A DNA stretch of 64,000 nt from Aspidapion aeneum (GCA_963576565.1 OY755047.1:4558931-4622930), one strand, 5' to 3'; counted from the first letter of the stretch, positions 11,299 to 23,545 are shown. Program-made: numbers and translations. The notes: a model not told the origin generated them from the sequence alone.

Positions 11299-11902
11299 TA
11301 CAGGGTGTCCCAAGCAAAAGCAACGAGATACGAGTTTGTTTAAATGAGAAAAAAGTTGCACTATTCTAAGCCCAATCAGGTGCTGTATCAATATTAAAGA
11401 TATCTACAAGGGTTTTTAAAATATCGAACAAAAACTAAAAATTTTGTTTTTTGAAAAATTTAAATATCGCCGCCATCTTGCAAACAAATTTAATGAAATT
11501 TGGTAGTTTTGTATAAGCAACTCCGGCCAATTGAATGACGTTAACAAATTTTTTCTAGGCCTTTTAGTTTTTTTGAAATCATAGCCAACTTTGTTATTTC
11601 TTATGACCGCCATATTGAATTTATACGTCAATAAATAGAGAATTAAAAGAGCTTTTTAACCATGTATAATAAGCCTATCTTTGAATGACGGAAAATGTGA
11701 ATTTATTAAAAAAACTATTTTTTACTTGGTTGACTGTAAAACAAAGGCCGTAGATGCGTTTGTTGTCATACCTATACGTAACTATCTGTCAAAACTTTGT
11801 CATATCTTAGAATAGCGCAACTTTTTTCTCCTTTAAACAAACTCGTATCTCTTAACGTTTCCGAAATCTCCATGTAGTTGCTTTTATTTGGGACACCCTG
11901 TA
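11299..11902. mobile_element. Foldback element, ends TACAGGGTGTCCC, TA target
   Basis: The left end TACAGGGTGTCCCAAGCAAAAG and right end CTTTTATTTGGGACACCCTGTA are inverted; the arms continue inward through CGAGATACGAGTTTGTTTAA and its complement for roughly 100 bp. TA flanks both sides. The middle is non-coding. Confidence 0.8.
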
Positions 11903-11970
11903 TACACAACTAAACACTTAAAACCATGTCATCCAGTTTCCAGAGGTTACGATCTAATCTAAATCTAAAA

Positions 11971-12702
11971 CTAACTAACTAACTAACTAATAGAAGAGTA
12001 CAATAAGTGGGGGCTAGAGCTTAATCACAATAAGACAGAGTATATGTGTATCGGTGGAATGAAACAGGATCTAATATTAAATACCGGGCAGCAAATTCAG
12101 TCCTGTGATGAGTATAAATACTTAGGTCTAAAAATTACAGCTGACGGAACACTAGACAAAGCTATAAAATATCGAAACGTACAAGGAAGAAATGCAATAA
12201 CTTTATTAAATGGAATAATTTGGGACCAAAGTATATCAAAACATAACAAAAAGCTTATATATCACCATTGTAAAAAGTATTATTACATACGGCTCAGAAG
12301 TATGGCCAATCAAGGATAGAACAGAAAAAATGCTTTCCGCTACGGAGATGGACTATTGGAGAAGAGCAGTAGGGAAATCAAAAGGAGAAAGAGTTACAAA
12401 TCAAAGAATAAGAGAAATTATGACAGTGGGTGAACGTACTTTGTGGATGATATAAGAAGAAAACAACTGGTGTGGTACGGACAAGTACAAAGAATGAATA
12501 ATGAAAGACTACCTAAACAAATATTACAATGGAAACCAACTGGCCGAAGAAAACGAGGAAGGCCGAGGAGAAGCTGGAGAGAAGAAATAGACAGTGAAAT
12601 AAGAATAAGAGGCCTAGATGATGAATTATGGGCAAACAGAAACGAGTGGAGATAGGGTATCGGAAGACGTAGAACGTTGTGAAACCGATAAATATATATA
12701 TA
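11971..12702 (+). pseudogene. LINE A copy 1, 5'-truncated
   Basis: It begins inside the RT region (KLIEEYNKWGLELN) right after an (AACT)n run at 11971-11990 and continues to the family 3' end GAAACCGATAAATATATATA. The coding frame is broken by an indel near 12255, a lost base near 12440 and a stop near 12656. See the copy at 31613-32702 for the domain description. Confidence 0.85.
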
Positions 12703-12960
12703 CGATCGAATCAAGAGGAAGAAATCTTACTTTGTACAAAATATGGCAACAGCTAACCACTCAAAACCATGTCATCCCGTTTCAGACAACTCTGGCCTCC
12801 CTGGAGAGGAGGCTAATATATTAATTTTCCTGGCCCCCGCCCCCGTTTTTATGCGGCGGCCTACTAGATAGTAAACACAGGCCCGGAGGCTTGTGGTGTC
12901 CGAGTGACCTGATTTCCTAGTATGACGGTTTTATAGTAGAGATATGAGAGGGGAATAATA

Positions 12961-13634
12961 TACAGGGTGTCTGTAAAAGGTCTGTACAAAATCTTAGCAC
13001 ATATTCCTGAGGTCAAAATAAGTTGATTTAAAGCAACTTACCTTAGACCGAAATTGCCCCGTTTCAGAGATACAGGGTGGTGAATTTAAAAATTAATTAA
13101 AAAATTTCATAAGCGAAATTGCCGAAAACAGCAAAAACTGGCCGTTGCTATGACATTTTGCCAGTGTAAAATACTCTAGTGAAATAGTCATTCAAAATAA
13201 TTTCAGTATTCCGTTGCGGCATCGAACAATAAAAACGGAAATATCTCGAAAACGACTTACTTTAGCGCATGTCAACAAGAGTACCTTTTCATAACAAGAT
13301 TGAGGAAAAAATTTTAAAAGTTACACTGAGAAAAAGTTATAGTCATTTTAAACTATAAAAAGAGGATTGTGAAGCGCCCTCTAACGGCCACGGTGAAAAG
13401 GAATCCATATTTAGGTTTCGCATCCTAAAAAACCCCCAAGTACCAATTTTTAAAGTAATGCGTTGAGATATGTTCATAAATTTTAAGACAATCGATTTTT
13501 AATTTTTAAATTTACCACCCTGTATCTCTGAAACGGAGCAATTTTGGACTAAGATTAGTTGCTTTAAATCGAGTTATTTTGACCTCAGGAATATGTGCTA
13601 AGATTTTGTACATACCTTTTAGAGACACCCTGTA
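12961..13634. mobile_element. Foldback element, ends TACAGGGTGTCTG, TA target
   Basis: The left arm (12961-about 13100) and right arm (about 13490-13634) are inverted: TACAGGGTGTCTGTAAAAGG against the complement of its right end, and an inner GATACAGGGTGGT against ACCACCCTGTATC. TA lies outside both ends. The inner repeat of the ACAGGGTG motif 110 bp in may be an older end. Confidence 0.8.
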
Positions 13635-14107
13635 TAGCTTTTGGAGGAGTGTACAGCAGTGGCAGTTTGTGTATAAGGGCACTTGTGCACGTGTACTCTC
13701 AAATTTTAATATTCAAATTTGATCCTTTTTTAATTAATAATTTCATCCAAATACGTTGGAGGATAAATATGGGGCATACCCATGCATTCTCACATGCGAT
13801 ACTTGAAGCCAGGACCCCTATTTAATTCTTAATGTTCCTTTTTCGGGTAGACAGGATTTCGGTTACTGCGCATGCCTTAGTTTTGATGGTTTTGGAACAT
13901 ACTCCGATATGTCACTACGTTATTTGACAATTGTCAAAAGTTTAAAACTAGTTGATTGGGTAAAAATGTATCAAATTGAGGATTAAAATTGTAGTTTTTC
14001 TAAAACTAATTGTGCAGATTTCTTGTGAACACTATGAAGATTGTTTAATGACATTTATAAACCACTCTTAACTTTATTAACGAATTATGAAGTAAAATAC
14101 AAGTCGT
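13635..14107. other. No gene seen
   Basis: Nothing recognised; moderately AT-rich. Confidence 0.5.
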
Positions 14108-14222
14108 TAATTCAATTCAATTCAATTCATTTATTAGTCAACGATTTACAGTGTAAATATGGACATTGTCAAAATAGTAAAACTAATTAAAACAATTTCA
14201 TTACAAAAAAAAAAACTTCACC
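14108..14222 (-). mobile_element. LINE 3' tail with (GAATT)n repeat
   Basis: TTCAATTCAATTCAATTC is followed by ATTTATTAGTCAACGATTTACAGTGT. The nested element at 39466 has the same layout on the plus strand: a 5-bp repeat run, then CATTTATT..., then an ATTTACA block. I infer the 3' end of a related minus-strand LINE with a different tail repeat; no coding part remains. Confidence 0.45.
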
Positions 14223-14689
14223 AAAATTGAACATTGAACACGGCAAAAAAAATTGTCTTACCTACGGAATGGCACTTCGTTACTTCTCCCGAATATTTTT
14301 CCAGAAACCGCACTTGTTACATGAATTATTTCCCATTTTTTACAGGAAAAAACATAATTATACACGACAAACGCAAAACACAGCAAAACGTAAATAAGCA
14401 ACAAAGATGGCCTCAACCCACACGGCAGCTGTGTGTCTACATGACAAGACACACGCCTGCGCACTTGAAAATCCGCGTCCGCGAATTGCCAGCTATGAGG
14501 GCTTTACTTTAAATCTATCAATATAAATAAAGAACCGAAACCGATAAAGAAGAACTATTTTCTATAGGTGATATTAAACTAGGTATCTTACTCTTTAGTT
14601 CCTTTGGAACATCTTTTATTGTAGAATCTGGCACTCACCTGAAACAAAAATTAGAAAAATATATTAGCAAATTAAAAATAGAGCATATC
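14223..14689. other. No gene seen
   Basis: Nothing recognised. Open frames of 68-92 codons overlap on opposite strands without motifs. Confidence 0.5.
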
Positions 14690-15015
14690 ACGTTATATCA
14701 CATCTTAAATCACATGTGAAATTCATTGTTACATCACATATTATATCCGATGTTACATAACATATTACATCATATGTTACATCACATGTGATGTAACATG
14801 TGATGTAACATGTGATGTAACATGTGATGTAACATGTGATGTAATATGTGATGTAACATGTGATGTAACATATGATGTAATATGTTATGTAACATGTACA
14901 TCACATGTTACATCACATGTATATTACATGTTACATCACATATTACATTATATGTTACATCACATGTTACATTATATGTTACATCACATGTAACATCACA
15001 AGTTACATTACACCC
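14690..15015. repeat. 12-bp palindromic microsatellite TGTTACATCACA with orientation switches
   Basis: Units of the type TTACATCACATG run from about 14690 to 14786, then the reverse complement ACATGTGATGTA repeats about ten times (14786-14895), then the first orientation returns (14900-15015). The whole block can fold on itself at many registers. It is bounded by ordinary sequence. Confidence 0.9.
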
Positions 15016-15299
15016 GTTTGAATGTATTATTGGACTGTCAAGGCTAAAACTTGATTTTTCTGGCCTTGAAATTGAAGTCTTAGGCCCCGTTTAAACTCAC
15101 TCCATTTTTGGAAAATTGGCCGTCCTATGACGTAGACATTCACGGGAACGCGGCACATCATAACTCTCGCACCAACGCTTTCTACGTTTACATATTTTCA
15201 ACGAAGTTTTAATGTTGAATAAAAAAATAAATAAATTCGAAAAATGAAATAATATGCAGGGCGAGGGGTGGTTCGGTATTTTCTTTTGGTGTATAGGTT

Positions 15300-15430
15300 A
15301 GAGGAAATACTAGGAAATACTTAGGAACTACTGGGAAATATACTAGGAAATACCGGGAAGTGCTTGGGAAATACTAGGAAATACCATTGAAATTTGAAAA
15401 AATACTGGGAAATACCGTAGGTATTATACT
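15300..15430 (+). repeat. 10-bp minisatellite GGAAATACTA
   Basis: About ten imperfect units of GGAAATACTA / GGAAATACCG occur in a row. Near-identical phrases GGTATTTTCTTTTGGTGTA (from 15279) and GGTATTTCCTTTTGGTGTA (from 15435) flank the array as direct repeats. Confidence 0.8.
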
Positions 15431-15459
15431 GTAGGTATTTCCTTTTGGTGTACAAAAAT

Positions 15460-16192
15460 CGGCGATCTAACCACTCCTCGATACAGGGTGTTTTATTTAA
15501 TATAAAAAAGTTGATGTCAAATTTTGACTTATACCGCGTGGCCAGTCTTCTATCTAGGGGTAGGATTTTTGTATGGGCCATAACGATTGCATGGGAGAAC
15601 AGACCAACGTTGCCAGTTTAGCGAAAATATCAGTATACTCCGCTACTTGGTTCGCGAAAGATCAACTTTTCAGTTTTATGTAGGTGCATTCATTAAACAG
15701 GGTGATAAATAACCAGAATAATACCTTAAAATTCTGTTTGTTCCTAAATGTAAATTATTCACTTACTTTTACAAACAAACAGAATTTTAATTCTTGTTAT
15801 TAATTTTCGTTTCACATTCACTAAAGTCAATTTTTTTACACCACAGTTTACGAATCTATTGGTAAGCTAACTATTATTTATTTTATTTTTAATGCATTTT
15901 TAGTCTAACCCTAACAAAGGTTATGGTAGACCACAGTGAACGCAGCGTGGTTATAGGACGCGGGAGGGTGGTCGAGACCTTAGTGGGGCGGCAGAGGTGG
16001 TATTGAGCCTCAAAAATAGTTCCGCGGAGCTCATTTAGTACTTTTTCAAGACAAATATCATAATTATGAAAAGTTATGCCTTTTAAACTAAAAACGAATA
16101 TTTTCAGAAAATCTTGAAGTAATGTGACTTTTAATGCCCACAGGCAAAAATGTTTTAAATACAAAAGGAACATTTTTAAATAAAAATCGATA
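15460..16192. other. No gene seen; one isolated ACAGGGTG end at 15484
   Basis: ATACAGGGTGTTTTATTTAA at about 15483 resembles a foldback terminus but no inverted partner was found. No coding sequence recognised. Confidence 0.45.
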
Positions 16193-16542
16193 CAGTAAAA
16201 CCCCGATTATCCGTTCTCCACGGGACCGAACGAGGCACGGATAAGTGAAAAGCACGGATAATCCGAACATTTATTTATTACATGTTACATACATATTATG
16301 TATATATACTCAAAATATGACAGAATAAAAAGATCCCATAAGTTCAAACTAAGTTTATATGTATGTATTGCATAAAAGGAAAACAGAACAAAAAATATAA
16401 TTCTACATAAGGTTTTGGTCGAGTGATTTCCGGTAATGCTATTTCGATAGAACTTCAAAAACACAATTTCGATGATGGGAAATCATAGCACGGATAATCC
16501 GCAGCCCGGATAATCCGCGCTTGGATAATCGGTGTTCTACTG
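16193..16542. mobile_element. Tigger/pogo-type MITE
   Basis: The left end CAGTAAAACCCCGATTATCC and right end GGATAATCGGTGTTCTACTG are inverted repeats with TA on both sides (16191-16192 and 16543-16544). GGATAATCCG motifs repeat near both ends. It is 350 bp with no coding capacity. TA targets and CAGTRRAACC ends are typical of Tigger MITEs. Confidence 0.85.
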
Positions 16543-16544
16543 TA

Positions 16545-17092
16545 CAACAAAAAAAGTTGATAGTAAAGTTGATTATTTTAAGGTAAAATTGGTTAAATAA
16601 TACTTTTAACTAACCCTTTTTTTGAACCAAAATCTAATGCCGACATAAAACTTGTGTATCATATTGGGTTAAAATCGTTTAAGGTGTTCTTGAGTTATCG
16701 TGGTGGTTTATTATCCGATCTAGGTGTTTTGGGAACTAAATAACTCACTTTTAATAAAATATTAAAAATAAAATGTTCACATTTTTAATAGTCCACTTCT
16801 TGTATGGTGACAAGTCAAGTAATAATTCTCGCCCTAAAAAAAGGTTTCAGATTGACCGCCCCTTGATGAGTGCAACCGCGTGCGCCTGTAGTAATTTATC
16901 AAGGTTACCCTTGACAACGTTGCAAAAGCTTTCTGCGGGACTCGGACTTATCGCGGTCTCTTTTTAATAAATGCTATACTCTATCTGTTTTTTTATCTTC
17001 TTATGGTAATTTATAACCCTAGAGCTTGTTCACGTGATAGAATGACATTTCACAACAGCTGAACATTAAAGGCGCTAATCGAGGGTTCAAAA
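16545..17092. other. No gene seen
   Basis: Nothing recognised. Confidence 0.5.
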
Positions 17093-17673
17093 TACAGGGT
17101 GTTTCCTAATTGAATGTCAATATTTATGGGGGTGATTTTTGGGCCCATTTTAAGAAAAAATCTATATGTCCCAAACGTCTTGCCTTTTGAGATACAGGGT
17201 GGTAAATTGTTCAAAAATAAATCATTTATTATTAATATCTACAATACCACAGATTTTTTAATGAAATTTGTCATACATGTACTATGAATCAAGAGGCATT
17301 TTTTAGTGTATCACTTTTTTTAAATTTCCATCAGTGGCGTTCGTACGTAATTTGACCTGCCTATTTTGGCAGACATTGATGGCAAGCCACCGATTTTTCC
17401 TGAAATAAAAATTATTTTTGAAATCCCCAATCATTTCTAACCAAAGTTGATCACTTGATTTCTTTCAATCCGATGCACGGTTTTCGCTTAAAAAAATAAA
17501 AACCGTTTCTCTGCATGATCATAACAATATCGTTAATATGACAATATCATCATCCACCCTGTATCTCAAAAGGTAAGACGTTTAGGACATATGTTCATAT
17601 GAAGTTTTTTTCTTAAAATGGGCCCACAAATCACCCTCATAAATATTGACATTCAATTAGGAAACACCCTGTA
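17093..17673. mobile_element. Foldback element, ends TACAGGGTGTTTCC
   Basis: TACAGGGTGTTTCCTAATTG at the left is inverted at the right end (CAATTAGGAAACACCCTGTA). The arms continue through a TGGGCCCATTTTAAGAAAAA block to GAGATACAGGGTGG against CCACCCTGTATCTC (about 115 bp per arm). The middle is non-coding. Confidence 0.85.
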
Positions 17674-17678
17674 TAGTG

Positions 17679-18372
17679 CCCAGGTAGCAAGGGGTCATCA
17701 AATGACGTCTTTTTTTCGTCGAAAAGTAGTCATTTGGGTGACCAGCAGGTCATCTACCAAAAAATGTTGTCTTTAAGGCGTCAATTATTTGACGTCTTTT
17801 CGTAGTGTAGTTTTTGACGTCTGATATTGGTCACTACTGCACACTTTCTCCAAGGGACATACACTCATACTTACATAGATGGTGTCCCAGTCAGAACTTG
17901 ACCGGATTTATACGAAATGTGGGGGTACATATGTAAAATAAATTAAATATGAAATCTAGACAAACTTCGAGGCTTCTTTCGCTTCAAGGTGGAGATGTGT
18001 AAATCTAGATTTAGGTCTATTTTGATCTGTCCCTCACAGAACACCGCTGTACCTGTTCCAGTACTTCCAGGTCTAAGTCACAGAAGAGTCGCCTTCTGTG
18101 TCTAAGTTTCCTTCAGTGTTCTCAACTGCAAGGAATATTTCATACATTCAGGCGAGTTTAAAAAAAGTCGTAAATAGGTCTGTGTGTGTCTGATGTTCTA
18201 ATTTGGTCCCAAATACGTCATATTGCTGACGTTAAAACGTCTGAAGATGACGTCATTTTAGGTGTGTCTTTTGAACGTCATTTAAAGGTCATTTACACGT
18301 CAGTTTAGAAACGTCAATGGTCATTAAAAATGACCTGTTTTTGACGTTTAAAAAAGAACCTTGTTACCTGGG
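17679..18372. mobile_element. MITE with CCCAGGTAGCAAGG ends and many GACGT motifs
   Basis: CCCAGGTAGCAAGG at the left and CCTTGTTACCTGGG at the right are inverted. The outer thirds on both sides are crowded with GACGT/ACGTC and GGTCATT/AATGACC words, so the arms can pair at several registers. The middle (about 17870-18130) is unique. No target duplication was confirmed. Confidence 0.75.
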
Positions 18373-18416
18373 TGAAACACCCGGTACCTTTAGGTTGGCT
18401 TAAAAGATGTCATAGA

Positions 18417-18560
18417 AACGTAGATTCAAGGCGCCGCGACGGTGCGTATCCGTGGCGACGCCGAATCGCCGTTGCCGTGGGCAACGTAATGCTGGCGTCT
18501 TTTTGAAAAGAGACGCCGCCGCCGGCGGCGGTAACGGTGTTTCAGCCGAGCTTCGAAAAT
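18417..18560. repeat. GC-rich stretch with GCCGCCGCCGGCGGCGG palindrome
   Basis: GACGCCG, GGCAACG, GACGCCGCCGCC and their complements are concentrated here in otherwise AT-rich DNA, with a perfect palindrome near 18514-18530. It could be the middle of an unrecognised palindromic element. Confidence 0.5.
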
Positions 18561-18699
18561 GCTCTTTTTATTTCTCTGCCTATCAGACTATAATTTTTAT
18601 ATTTTATTTATTTATTTAACCTGCTCATTACATTTACTAGTAATATAAACTAGAATTTGATATGGCTTATGCAATTTCATAAAATAAGGTTTTAAAAAC

Positions 18700-19695
18700 T
18701 TTTTTTTGAATGCACGTTTTTTTGAAAAATTGTTTTGTAAAACACGTTTTCAAAAAAAATTTCCCGACCCAAAATCGCTTTATGACATTTTGCCGAATGG
18801 TTTTTTCGCAACTATATTTCCACACCATCAAGCAACTTGCTTTTCGAAAAACCTAGTTGTAAAAAAAAATCGCAAAAATGTTTCAAAAACTATTCAAAAT
18901 TTCGTAAATTATTTGCAAAAACAAAAGTTTTTAAGCACATTTTTTTCAAAAATCACTTTAGAAAAATTATACCATTATTATGGTACATATGAATTTTCAA
19001 AGTTTGGCAATTTCCCCACCCTGAAATTCGCTAAATGACGTTTTGTCGAATCTTAACTCAGGGTGTGGTGTTTTCGCATCTATATGGCCCCACCATACTG
19101 AAACTCGGTGCTTTTGTAGATAAACTGTATAGTTTTTAAAATATGAATTTTCAAAATTTGGCAATTTTGATCTTATGGGTTTCCCTACCCTAACATTCGC
19201 TAAATGACGTTTTTTCGAATCTTAACTCAGGGTGTGGTTTTTTCGCATCTATATGGCCCCACCATCCTGCAACTCGGTGCTTTTGTTGATAAACTGTATA
19301 GTTTTTAAAATATGAATTTTCAGTTTGGCCATTTTGATCTTATGGGTTTCCCTACCCTAAAATTCGCCAAATGACGTTTTTTTGAATCTTAACTCAGGGT
19401 GTGGTTTTTTCGCATCTATTCGGCCCCACCATACTGCAACTCGGTGCTTTTGTTGATAAACTGTATAGTTTTTAAAATATGAATTTTCAGTTTGGCCATT
19501 TTGATCTTATGGGTTTCCCTACCCTAAAATTCGCCAAATGACGTTTTTTTGAATCTTAACTCAGGGTGTGGTTTTTTCGCATCTATTCGGCCCCACCATA
19601 CTGCAACTCGGTGCTTTTGTTGATAAACTGTATAGCTTTTAAAATATGAATTTTCAAAGTTTGGCAATTTTGATCTTATGGGTTTCCCTACCATA
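18700..19695 (+). repeat. Tandem array, unit about 167 bp, four good copies
   Basis: TCTTAACTCAGGGTGTGG starts at 19051, 19220, 19387 and 19554 (spacings 169, 167, 167). Each unit carries TTCGCATCTAT, GGCCCCACCATACTGCAACTC and AAACTGTATAG. A more decayed unit lies at about 18779-18960 (GGTTTTTTCGCAACTATATTTCCACACC). Open frames crossing the array are shadows. Confidence 0.9.
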
Positions 19696-20173
19696 CTATA
19701 TTTTTTTTTATTTAAACAAAATAACGTTAAGGAAAGGCGGGTAAGAAAGAATTCGAACCAACAAACTTGTTCAAACTTAAATAATAATTGAAATAAAAAG
19801 ATTTTTTTTTCGTTGTACTTTCTTATATTTGTTTGTAATAAAATATTCAAAAGACACTAAGTGCTCGTCTTTCGAATATGAAAAATGTGAACGCAAAATA
19901 AAAATTACCCCCGCTTCCTTTGTTGGAAAAATATTTGTGTTGAACACAACCTGTCCTCCTTTTGAAACTCGAAAAGCTCAGACGTTTTTGTTTGTACAGT
20001 TAAAGTACTTTTTTACTTTCAATATAATAAAAAAGTCTTAGATAAAAAAAAATTACATTAAAACGTATTTCAAGATTTTAAAAAATGTATCTTAACCTGT
20101 CTAGGACGTTGGTACTTGAAATCACTTAGGTCTTGAGTTCCACCATCTTTTTCCACGGATCCGAATATCCCTG
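19696..20173. other. No gene seen
   Basis: Nothing recognised between the tandem array and the TA run. Confidence 0.5.

Positions 20174-20247
<74 letters not shown>
20174..20247. repeat. (TA)n microsatellite, about 37 units
   Basis: An uninterrupted TA run abuts the 3' end of the minus-strand LINE A copy. All LINE A copies end in GATAAATATATA, so the run is best read as the element's tail, expanded. Confidence 0.95.
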
Positions 20248-20251
<4 letters not shown>

Positions 20252-21378
20252 CAGTTTCACAACGTTCTAGGTCTTCCGATACCCAATCTCCACTCGTTTC
20301 TGTTTGTCCATAATTCATCATCTAGGCCTCTTATTCTTATTTCACTGTCTATTCCTTCTCTCCAGCTTCTCCTCGGCCTTCCTCATTTTCTTCGGCCAGT
20401 TGGTTTCCATTGTAATATTTGTTTAGGCTACCTAGTCTTCCATCATTCATTCTTTGTACATGTCCGTACCACACCAGTTGTTTTGTTCTTATATCATCAA
20501 CTAAGGTACGTTCACCCACTGTCATAATTTCTCTTATTCTTTGATTTGTAACTCTTTCTCTTTCTGATTTCCCTGCTGCTCTTCTCCAATAGTCCATCTC
20601 CGTAGCGGAAAGCATTTTTTCTGTTCTATCTTTGATTGGCCATACTTCTGAGCCGTCTGTAATAATACTTTTTACAATGGTGTTATATATGTTTTTTGTT
20701 ATGTTTTGATATACTTTGGTCCCAAATTATTCCATTTAATAAAGTTATCCCTTTTCTTCCTTGTACGTTTCTATTTTTTATAGCTTTGTCTAGTGTTCCG
20801 TCAGCTGTAATTTTTAGACCTAAGTATTTATACTCATCACAGGACTGAATTCGCTGCCCAGTATTTAAGATTAGATCCTGTTTCGTTCCACCAATACACA
20901 TATACTCTGTCTTATTGATATTAACCTCTAGTCCCCACTTATTGTACTCCTCTATTAGTTTTCGTGACATATATTCGAGGTCGTCATAATCCTGAGCCAC
21001 CACTATCTGATCATCGGCGAAACATAAAGTATACAAGGTTCGTAATTACCCAACGGAATTCCCATGTTTTAGCATTTTCTCTTCCAGACTTTAAGGACTT
21101 GTTCCAAATACATCTTGAAGAGCGTAGGCGAGATACAGCAACCTTGTTTAAGACCTTTATTTACTTGAAAGCCTTTGGTTAGTTTTGCTTTTATTTTAAC
21201 TTTTGCCTTACTATTGCGGTATAACTCTTTGCCTCAATTAGTTGTAAGCTTATGATTGCCTTTTCCAACGCTTTCCAAAGTAGATTTAGTGGTATACTAT
21301 TATATGCCTTCTGCAAATCTACGTAAAGCAGATGCAGCTCTTGTCCGAATGCCATTTTCTTTTCAATAACTTGGGTTG
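20248..21378 (-). pseudogene. LINE A copy 2, 5'-truncated, frameshifted
   Basis: Minus-strand frames give VDLQKAYNSIP (near 21310), FADDQIVVAQDYDDLEYM (near 20990) and the basic C-terminal tail. Small indels split the frame at about 20430, 20620 and 21235. Homology to the longer copy at 39 kb stops at about 21378. Confidence 0.85.
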
Positions 21379-21475
21379 CCAACTCGAAATATCGACAGGG
21401 ACGGAGAAAATCCCACCCAAACCCCCAGAAACCTTTTTTTTCAGTTTTATTCAATGTTCTCGAAAAGTAACCTTT

Positions 21476-21660
21476 TTAGCAGGAGGAGGATGACGAAACA
21501 GTCAGACATGTGTGAATGCTCGGCTATTGCACGTTTACGTCAAGACACTTTCGGTAAACCTCAGATTGACTTAGAAGATCTGAACAGTGTGTCACTCAAG
21601 CTGATAGCCGGCCTTTTTGGAGGATTAGGCATACAGTGGTACGAAAACACTCAAAACTGA
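21476..21660 (+). pseudogene. C-terminal fragment of an unrelated non-LTR retrotransposon
   Basis: Two adjoining frames read EEDDETVRHV and then CECSAIARLRQDTFG, IDLEDLNSVSLKLIAGLFGG, ending at a stop at 21660. This looks like the end of a non-LTR ORF2, where an H-x-x-x-C-x-C cluster is followed by LR..FG..L...DL. One base shift near 21512 separates the histidine part from the cysteines. It directly follows the truncated 5' end of LINE A copy 2. Confidence 0.5.
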
Positions 21661-22109
21661 GTCACTGGTGGTCCCAGTGGAAGAACTGCAAAGTTCACTC
21701 ACATATGAATCATCATCATCATCAATCTTTTTATCAAAAACTACACTTCTTGGGACAAAATATGTAATATAGTTTGTTTTAGAAAATATGATTTCCTTTT
21801 AAAAAACTTTTTAAAAAGAAACTTTTTCGAAAAACATAAACAAACTGGAAACCTACTAAAAAGGCTTCACCCTGTAAATCCATCTTCATTATTATAACGT
21901 CAATACTGCTTAAGAATTCCGCCGCTAAAAGACCTACAACTCCTACATTTGAATACATTAAAACAAAAAAGGAAACTTTGCTATTCCTTGTAATCGGTTC
22001 CTGAGAATCAGCTTTTATCAAAACCCATTATTCAGTGATCTTCAAGCCACGATTATATACTTCGTCGACCCCTTAATTAACCATACCGTATATTTATAGA
22101 AGATCTCTA
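21661..22109. other. No gene seen
   Basis: A short (ATC)n run at about 21708-21723 and nothing else recognised. Confidence 0.5.
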
Positions 22110-23240
22110 ATTTAAAACTGTTCCTAATTACCTTTAAACTGTATATCATTTACATCGAGCTTGAACGATAGTTATAAGAGGCATTTTTCTATTTTAGAAG
22201 GCACTGAAAGCGGCAATTTACAAAGGAGAGCTGTTCAGTCCTCCGTTCGCGGTCATACACTTCGGTGCACCACGAATCTTAGTGTAAGCATCCTGATTAA
22301 AGATTCAGTATCTTAATTAATCTAACTTAAAACTGTTCCTAATTGCCCTTAAACTGTATATTATTCAAATCGAGCTTGAACAATAGTTTTGAGAGGCTTT
22401 TTTCTATTTTATAAGGCACTGAAAGCGACAAATTACAAAGAAGAGTTCAGTTCTCCATTCGCGGTCACACACTTCGGTGTACGACTAATCTCAGGGTAGG
22501 CATCCTGATTAAAGATACAGTATTTTAATAAAATATCTCTCTAATTTAAAACTGTTCCTAATTGCCGTTAAACTGTATATCATTTACATCGAGCTTGAAC
22601 AATAGGTTTGAGAGGCTTTTTTCTATTTTACAAGGCATTGAAAGCGGCAAATTACAAAGAAGAGACGTTCAGTCCTCCATTCGCGGTCATACACTTCGGT
22701 GTACCACGAATCTCGGTGTAGGCATCCTGAATAAGGATACAGTATCTTAATAAAATATCTCTGTAATTTAAAACTGTTCCTAATTGCCGTTAAACTGTAT
22801 ATCATTTACATCGAGCTTGAACAATAGTTTTGAGAGGCTTTTTTCTATTTTACAAGGCACTGAGAGCGGCAAATTACAAAGAAGAGACGTTCAGTCCTCC
22901 ATTCGCGGTCATACACTTCGGTGTACCACGAATCTCGGTGTAGGCATCCTGAATAAGGATACAGTATCTTAATAAAATATCTCTCTAATTTAAAACTGTT
23001 CCTAATTGCCGTTAAACTGTATATCATTTACATCGAGCTTGAACAATAGTTTTGAGAGGCTTTTTTCTATTTTACAAGGCACTGAGAGCGGCAAATTACA
23101 AAGAAGAGACGTTCAGTCCTCCATTCGCGGTCATACACTTCGGTGTACCACGAATCTCGGTGTAGGCATCCTACTTTAAGATATAGTATCTTAATGAAAT
23201 ATCTCTCTAATTTAAAACTATTCCCAAATCTCTTTAAACT
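22110..23240 (+). repeat. Satellite-like array, 222-bp unit, five copies plus a partial
   Basis: Units begin TTTAAAACTGTTCCTAATTG near 22113, 22328, 22546, 22768 and 22990, with a partial unit at 23212. The last three full units are nearly identical; the first two are more diverged. Each has TTGAGAGGCTTTTTTC, AAGGCACTGAAAGCGGC, GTTCAGTCCTCCATTCGCGG and TCGGTGTAGGCATCCTG. Open frames of 60-67 codons recur only because the unit repeats. Confidence 0.95.
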
Positions 23241-23545
23241 GTATCTGGGGGCACGGCAGTGCCCCGCCAAGTTCGCGCGGAAACTGCTGTACCATCTTTT
23301 CTTGAGACATTTCAGCCCATATTTAACCGATTTAAAACTCTACTTCGGAATGAGCTATGACACTCAAACTTTGCACAGTCGTAGATCTTCATAGACTTAA
23401 CAACTCCTCTAAGTTTCATGGAAGTAATAAAGTATTAAAGTAGTTACGAAATTTCAAAAAACGTCGAAATTGCCACTCACTCATACTCATGTATAGATCA
23501 TCAAAATTCTACTGTACTTCCAGAGATGCTACAAAGCTGAAATTT
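23241..23545 (+). repeat. Dispersed repeat starting GGGGGCACGGCAGTGCCCC, second copy at 46084
   Basis: It begins with a hairpin (GGGGCAC..GTGCCCC at 23248-23265) and continues GCGGAAACTGCTGTACCATC, TTTGCACAGTCGTAG and TACTGTACTTCCAGA. The copy at 46084 lacks part of the hairpin and leads into its own tandem array. The left border abuts a truncated 222-bp unit. A Helitron-type end is possible but not shown. Confidence 0.6.

Noticed and set aside
19524..19850. 108-codon minus-strand frame
   Set aside because: Crosses the 167-bp tandem array; no protein motif.
22110..23240. CRISPR-like regular repetition
   Set aside because: Units are 222 bp with no alternating spacers, in a eukaryotic repeat context.
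22562..23270. Repeated 60-67 codon frames on both strands
   Set aside because: They recur only because the 222-bp satellite unit repeats; no codon-level constraint is visible.
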